A DNA stretch of 32,683 nucleotides from the NCBI RefSeq assembly GCF_002307475.1, contig NZ_NTMH01000018.1, forward strand, positions 1 through 32,683, written 5' to 3'. The notes under the pieces are model-generated. The model made no database searches. It was given only the letters and a program-made list of their open reading frames with translations, and had not been told where the DNA came from. The translations under genes and the position numbers were made by a program. Within the stretch, counting starts at the first letter, position 1. Each line of letters begins with the position of its first letter. Positions 29,281 to 32,683 of the stretch are shown piece after piece. Source of the stretch: Pantoea allii (GTDB lineage Bacteria; Pseudomonadota; Gammaproteobacteria; Enterobacterales; Enterobacteriaceae).

Positions 29281-29811
29281 GTGACAACAATAGTAAGTGT
29301 TCGACGCAACGGCCAGGTAGTGATTGGCGGTGATGGCCAGGCTACGCTCGGTAATACCGTAATGAAAGGCAACGTCAAAAAAGTGCGTCGTCTTTACAAC
29401 GATAAAGTGATTGCCGGCTTTGCTGGCGGCACCGCAGATGCCTTTACCCTGTTTGAACTCTTCGAACGCAAACTTGAAATGCATCAGGGCCATTTGGTGA
29501 AAGCAGCCGTTGAGCTGGCCAAAGACTGGCGCACCGACAGAATGTTGCGCCGTCTGGAAGCCCTGCTGGCAGTGGCGGATGAATCGGCATCACTGATTAT
29601 CAGTGGTAACGGTGACGTCATTCAGCCTGAAAACGACCTTATTGCTATCGGTTCTGGCGGCCCCTTCGCCCAGGCAGCTGCGCGTGCGCTGTTAGAAAAC
29701 TCTGACTTAGGCGCACGCGACATCGTTGAGAAATCGCTGAATATCGCTGGCGATATTTGCATCTACACCAACCACAACGTTAATTTTGAAGAATTAACGT
29801 CCAAGTCGTAA
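29281..29811 (+). CDS. hslV: ATP-dependent protease peptidase subunit
   Basis: Proteasome-like threonine peptidase forming a double hexameric ring capped by HslU. The 176-aa product begins M-TTIVSVRR; removal of Met exposes the catalytic Thr. [22 protein letters not shown] and [12 protein letters not shown] are family hallmarks. It starts at GTG 29281 with AGGGG upstream; the frame continues upstream but through the terminator hairpin. First gene of the heat-shock operon hslVU. Confidence 0.98.
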   Translation: MTTIVSVRRNGQVVIGGDGQATLGNTVMKGNVKKVRRLYNDKVIAGFAGGTADAFTLFELFERKLEMHQGHLVKAAVELAKDWRTDRMLRRLEALLAVADESASLIISGNGDVIQPENDLIAIGSGGPFAQAAARALLENSDLGARDIVEKSLNIAGDICIYTNHNVNFEELTSKS

Positions 29812-29821
29812 GGATCTAAAC

Positions 29822-31159
29822 ATGTCTGAGATGACTCCACGCGAAATCGTCAGCGAGCTGAACCGCTTTATTATTGGCCAGGACAGCGCCAAGCGCGCCG
29901 TGGCTATTGCCCTGCGTAACCGCTGGCGCCGTATGCAGCTGGACGAAGAGCTGCGTCACGAAGTGACACCCAAAAATATTCTGATGATCGGCCCGACCGG
30001 TGTCGGTAAAACCGAAATCGCCCGTCGTCTGGCGAAGCTGGCCAACGCGCCGTTTATCAAGGTTGAGGCCACGAAATTCACTGAAGTGGGTTACGTGGGT
30101 AAAGAAGTTGATTCCATTATTCGTGACCTGACTGACTCCGCCATCAAAATGGTGCGCAGCCAGGCTATCGAAAAGAACAAATACCGTGCAGAAGAAATGG
30201 CGGAAGAACGCATCCTTGATGTGCTGATTCCACCGGCTAAAAACAACTGGGGACAAGCCGAACAAGCCAGCGAGCCCTCTTCTGCTCGTCAGGCTTTCCG
30301 TAAAAAACTGCGTGAAGGCCAACTCGACGACAAAGAAATCGAGATCGACTTAGCCGCAACCGGCCCTGGCGTTGAAATCATGGCACCGCCGGGAATGGAA
30401 GAAATGACCAGCCAGTTGCAGTCGATGTTCCAGAATCTGGGCGGTCAGAAACAGAAGCCGCGTAAGCTGAAAATCAAAGAAGCCTTGAAGCTGCTGATTG
30501 AAGAAGAAGCCGCCAAGCTGGTGAACCCGGAAGAGCTGAAACAGGATGCTATCGACGCGGTTGAACAGCACGGCATCGTCTTCATTGATGAGATAGACAA
30601 GATCTGTAAGCGCGGCGGACAAAACGCGGGCGGCCCGGATGTATCTCGTGAAGGTGTACAGCGCGATCTTTTGCCACTAGTGGAAGGCTGTACCGTATCG
30701 ACCAAGCACGGCATGGTCAAAACTGACCATATCCTGTTTATCGCGTCCGGTGCGTTCCAGGTTGCCAGCCCGTCAGATTTGATTCCTGAGCTGCAAGGCC
30801 GTTTACCGATCCGTGTTGAACTCCAGGCGTTGACGGTTAATGATTTCGAACGCATCCTGACCGAACCTAATGCCTCGGTCACGGTACAGTACAAAGCACT
30901 GATGAATACCGAAGGCGTGAGTATCCATTTCACGGATGACGGTATTCGCCGTATCGCCGAAGCGGCATGGCAGGTAAACGAAACCACCGAAAACATCGGT
31001 GCACGTCGTTTACATACCGTGCTGGAACGCTTGATGGAAGACGTCTCCTATGACGCCAGCGATCGTAGCGGCGAATCCGTCACCATCGACGCAGAGTACG
31101 TCGGCAAGCATCTGGATGAACTGGTGGCAGATGAAGATTTGAGCCGCTTTATTCTGTAA
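29822..31159 (+). CDS. hslU: HslU unfoldase (AAA+ ATPase of HslUV)
   Basis: Unfolds and threads substrates into HslV. The 445-aa product (E. coli 443) has Walker A GPTGVGKT (57-64), the pore motif GYVG (90-93), an inserted I-domain (about 110-245), Walker B VFIDEID (253-259), and a sensor-2 arginine in [10 protein letters not shown]. It lies 10 bp after hslV with AAGGA upstream. A terminator follows directly, and menA, its usual neighbour in E. coli, is missing. Confidence 0.98.
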   Translation: MSEMTPREIVSELNRFIIGQDSAKRAVAIALRNRWRRMQLDEELRHEVTPKNILMIGPTGVGKTEIARRLAKLANAPFIKVEATKFTEVGYVGKEVDSIIRDLTDSAIKMVRSQAIEKNKYRAEEMAEERILDVLIPPAKNNWGQAEQASEPSSARQAFRKKLREGQLDDKEIEIDLAATGPGVEIMAPPGMEEMTSQLQSMFQNLGGQKQKPRKLKIKEALKLLIEEEAAKLVNPEELKQDAIDAVEQHGIVFIDEIDKICKRGGQNAGGPDVSREGVQRDLLPLVEGCTVSTKHGMVKTDHILFIASGAFQVASPSDLIPELQGRLPIRVELQALTVNDFERILTEPNASVTVQYKALMNTEGVSIHFTDDGIRRIAEAAWQVNETTENIGARRLHTVLERLMEDVSYDASDRSGESVTIDAEYVGKHLDELVADEDLSRFIL

Positions 31160-31187
31160 CGCTCGCCTGTCCATGTGTTATATCAAG

Positions 31188-31214
31188 GCCCAGCCCGTTT
31201 GGTTGGGCTTTTTT
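31188..31214 (+). terminator. hslVU terminator
   Basis: GCCCAGCC-cgttt-GGTTGGGC (one G-U pair) followed by TTTTTT. Confidence 0.9.
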
Positions 31215-31258
31215 CTGCATGCGCTTGATGCAATACAGGTCTTTTAAAGCTGATGATT

Positions 31259-31288
31259 TTGCCAACAATTGACATAAAGCGATATACT
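31259..31288 (+). promoter_or_regulatory. Probable rraA promoter
   Basis: -35 TTGCCA (31259-31264), 18-bp spacer, -10 TATACT (31283-31288). A TTGACA at 31269-31274 is too close to this -10 to pair with it. Confidence 0.55.
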
Positions 31289-31320
31289 TAGCGCTCCTGT
31301 GGCAAACAGACGAAACCCTT

Positions 31321-31806
31321 ATGAAATACGATACTTCTGAACTCTGCGACATCTACCACGAAGACGTGAATGTTGTTGAACCGCTTTTTTCAAATTTCGG
31401 TGGGCGGACCTCATTCGGCGGTCAGATAACCACAGTGAAATGTTTTGAAGACAACGGTCTGCTTTACGATCTGTTGGAAGAAAACGGTCGGGGCCGCGTG
31501 TTGCTGATTGATGGCGGTGGTTCGGTACGCCGCGCCTTAGTGGACGCACAACTTGCCCGGCTGGCGACGCAAAACGAGTGGGAAGGCATCGTGGTTTACG
31601 GTTCAGTGCGTCAGGTGGACGAGCTGGAAGAGCTGGAGATTGGCATTCAGGCTATCGCCGCTATTCCGGCAGGCGCCGCAGGTGAAGGCATTGGCGAAAG
31701 CGATGTGCGCGTCAATTTTGGTGGCGTCACCTTCTTCTCAGGCGACCATCTCTATGCTGACAATACCGGTATGATTTTATCGGAAGATCCGCTCGACATA
31801 GAATAA
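31321..31806 (+). CDS. rraA: Regulator of RNase E activity A
   Basis: Trimeric protein that binds RNase E and inhibits mRNA decay. The 161-aa product has the E. coli length and near-identical sequence ([36 protein letters not shown] [30 protein letters not shown]). The ribosome site is weak. It has its own promoter after the hslU terminator rather than following menA. Confidence 0.98.
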   Translation: MKYDTSELCDIYHEDVNVVEPLFSNFGGRTSFGGQITTVKCFEDNGLLYDLLEENGRGRVLLIDGGGSVRRALVDAQLARLATQNEWEGIVVYGSVRQVDELEELEIGIQAIAAIPAGAAGEGIGESDVRVNFGGVTFFSGDHLYADNTGMILSEDPLDIE

Positions 31807-31818
31807 TGTCGGCAAACG

Positions 31819-31845
31819 AAAACGGGTGCTTAGCACCCGTTTTTC
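31819..31845. terminator. Bidirectional terminator between rraA and zapB
   Basis: ACGGGTGC-tta-GCACCCGT flanked by an A-run and TTTTTC, between converging genes. Confidence 0.92.
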
Positions 31846-31859
31846 GCATTAGTTGAGGC

Positions 31860-32099
31860 TTATACCTCTTCCATTTTTCCCAACAGCGCACGCAGGCGTT
31901 CTTGCCAGACATGCTGCTCCTCTTTCAGATGCTGATTTTCGCGCACCAGTGCTTCATGGTTGCCAGCAGCATTCTGCGCGTCGTTACGCAGGTTGTTGTT
32001 CTGCTCTTTCAGCTCTTCAATTTCCATCTGCAGCAAGGTGATAGTATCAATCGCCTGCTGTACTTTTGCTTCCAGTTTCTCAAACACTTCAAATGACAT
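31860..32099 (-). CDS. zapB: Z-ring-associated cell division protein
   Basis: Small coiled-coil protein that joins ZapA/FtsZ rings and the MatP-bound terminus. The 79-aa product is almost entirely heptad-patterned ([32 protein letters not shown]) and ends [10 protein letters not shown] as in E. coli. The ATG at 32099 has GAGAGG upstream and matches the short E. coli form MSLEVFEKLE; the longer frame to 32153 is unconserved. Confidence 0.97.
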   Translation of the reverse strand: MSFEVFEKLEAKVQQAIDTITLLQMEIEELKEQNNNLRNDAQNAAGNHEALVRENQHLKEEQHVWQERLRALLGKMEEV

Positions 32100-32182
32100 C
32101 TTTCTGACCTCTCCTAAAATCCTGCAAGGCGTTGATGATGCCAGCTTTCGCACAAAAGGCGTTTACCAGCAACGTTGTCCCG

Positions 32183-32211
32183 ATTGTATGTAGCCTCATC
32201 ACGCAAGTCCA
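32183..32211 (-). promoter_or_regulatory. Probable zapB promoter
   Basis: Minus strand: -35 TGGACT (32206-32211), 17-bp spacer, -10 TACAAT (32183-32188). Confidence 0.5.
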
Positions 32212-32399
32212 GCAACGCGGGCCTGCAGACCGCCGTCAGTAACATTTTTCAGCCTATCCCTAAAATGTTCCTTTTCCGTGCGTTTGCTTAGCGAAGCCGG
32301 AATAACGCTGCTGAAAACGGCCTGAATGGCGCTTAAGGAAAACCAAAACACGCGAAAACGCGCATTTTTTTGACAGACCACACAAAAATCGATTTCGCT
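32212..32399. other. Gene-free stretch between zapB and glpF
   Basis: Part of the 417-bp gap 32100-32516. No credible coding region. The only structure seen is a small plus-strand hairpin CGCG-aaaa-CGCG (32351-32362) followed by CATTTTTTT, a weak terminator-like signal with no obvious gene before it. Confidence 0.35.
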
Positions 32400-32429
32400 A
32401 TTTCTCGTTTATGCTCGTTAACGATAAAT
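32400..32429. promoter_or_regulatory. GlpR-type operator upstream of glpF
   Basis: TATGCTCGTT-AACGATAAAT (32410-32429) matches the glp operator pattern WATKYTCGWT-AWCGAMCATW in 17 of 20 positions by my count. An extra direct half site ATTTCTCGTT abuts on the left (32400-32409). GlpR would repress glpF until glycerol-3-phosphate is present. Confidence 0.65.
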
Positions 32430-32516
32430 TAACATCAGCCCTACATTAAAGATGGGCGGCTCAAGGAATGAGAACAAAAACTGATAAAATTTAACCTCGC
32501 TTCAGGAACAACTATC

Positions 32517-32683
32517 ATGAGTCAGACTACAACCACACTCAAAGGTCAGTGTATTGCCGAATTTCTGGGTACCGGTTTGATCCTGTTTTTTGGCGCGGGT
32601 TGCGTTGCCGCGCTTAAGCTGGCTGGTGCCACGTTTGGCCAATGGGAAATCTGTATCATCTGGGGGCTGGCCGTTTCTATGGC
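32517..32683 (+). CDS. glpF: Glycerol uptake facilitator (5' part)
   Basis: Aquaglyceroporin in the inner membrane; the window holds the first 55 codons only. MSQTTTTLKGQCIAEFLGTG and FFGAGCVAALK plus FGQWEICIIWGLAVSMA match the first two membrane segments of E. coli GlpF. The ATG is preceded by AGGA. A plausible extended -10 TGATAAAAT (32482-32490) lies about 27 bp upstream of the start codon. glpK presumably follows outside the window. Confidence 0.95.
   Translation, partial: MSQTTTTLKGQCIAEFLGTGLILFFGAGCVAALKLAGATFGQWEICIIWGLAVSM

Noticed and set aside
32351..32371. Plus-strand terminator suggesting a small RNA upstream of glpF
   Set aside because: The stem is only 4 bp and no promoter or conserved RNA body is visible upstream.

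Overview
This is chromosomal DNA of an enterobacterium. Nearly every gene has a close Escherichia coli counterpart in E. coli-like order (murI-btuB-trmA-yijD-fabR-sthA-oxyR-arg genes-ppc-metF-metL-metB-metJ-rpmE-priA-cytR-ftsN-hslVU-rraA-zapB-glpF). Two traits point away from E. coli and towards the Erwiniaceae (Pantoea/Erwinia) or a neighbouring family. A short (405 aa) argG sits inside the arginine cluster, and menA is absent between hslU and rraA. The genus is an inference from memory of gene order, not a database result.

Left part (1-8400). The window opens in the leader of an rRNA operon on the minus strand (P1, P2, boxB, boxA); the 16S gene lies just beyond the left edge. Then come murI and btuB (overlapping, minus strand; btuB has a cobalamin riboswitch), trmA (plus), yijD-fabR (minus, coupled), sthA (plus) and oxyR (minus), whose 3' ends overlap sthA by 18 bp. 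Between oxyR and argH lie the OxyR operator, the divergent oxyS-type promoter and a strong plus-strand terminator, marking an OxyS-like RNA that appears longer than the E. coli one.

Arginine and anaplerosis (8389-17205). argCBGH runs on the minus strand and argE diverges from it across a pair of ARG boxes. ppc follows argE. Its promoter matches E. coli, but its 5' untranslated region carries a 122-nt palindromic insert.

Accessory island (about 17250-18780). Between ppc and metF is a short, visibly AT-richer segment with a SLATT-type two-TM protein, a ribbon-helix-helix-like protein upstream of it in the same direction, and a divergent unrecognised 176-aa protein with a structured leader. This is the best candidate for an undescribed system.

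Methionine (18785-24187). metF, metBL and metJ are each preceded by tandem MetJ boxes overlapping recognisable promoters.

Right part (24188-32683). rpmE (with a structured leader), priA, cytR, ftsN (with a glutamine-rich tandem repeat), hslVU (with a textbook sigma-32 promoter overlapping the ftsN stop codon), rraA, zapB and the first 55 codons of glpF behind GlpR-type half sites. Most of the window is conserved housekeeping DNA; novelty is concentrated in the island and in several intergenic RNA-like elements.
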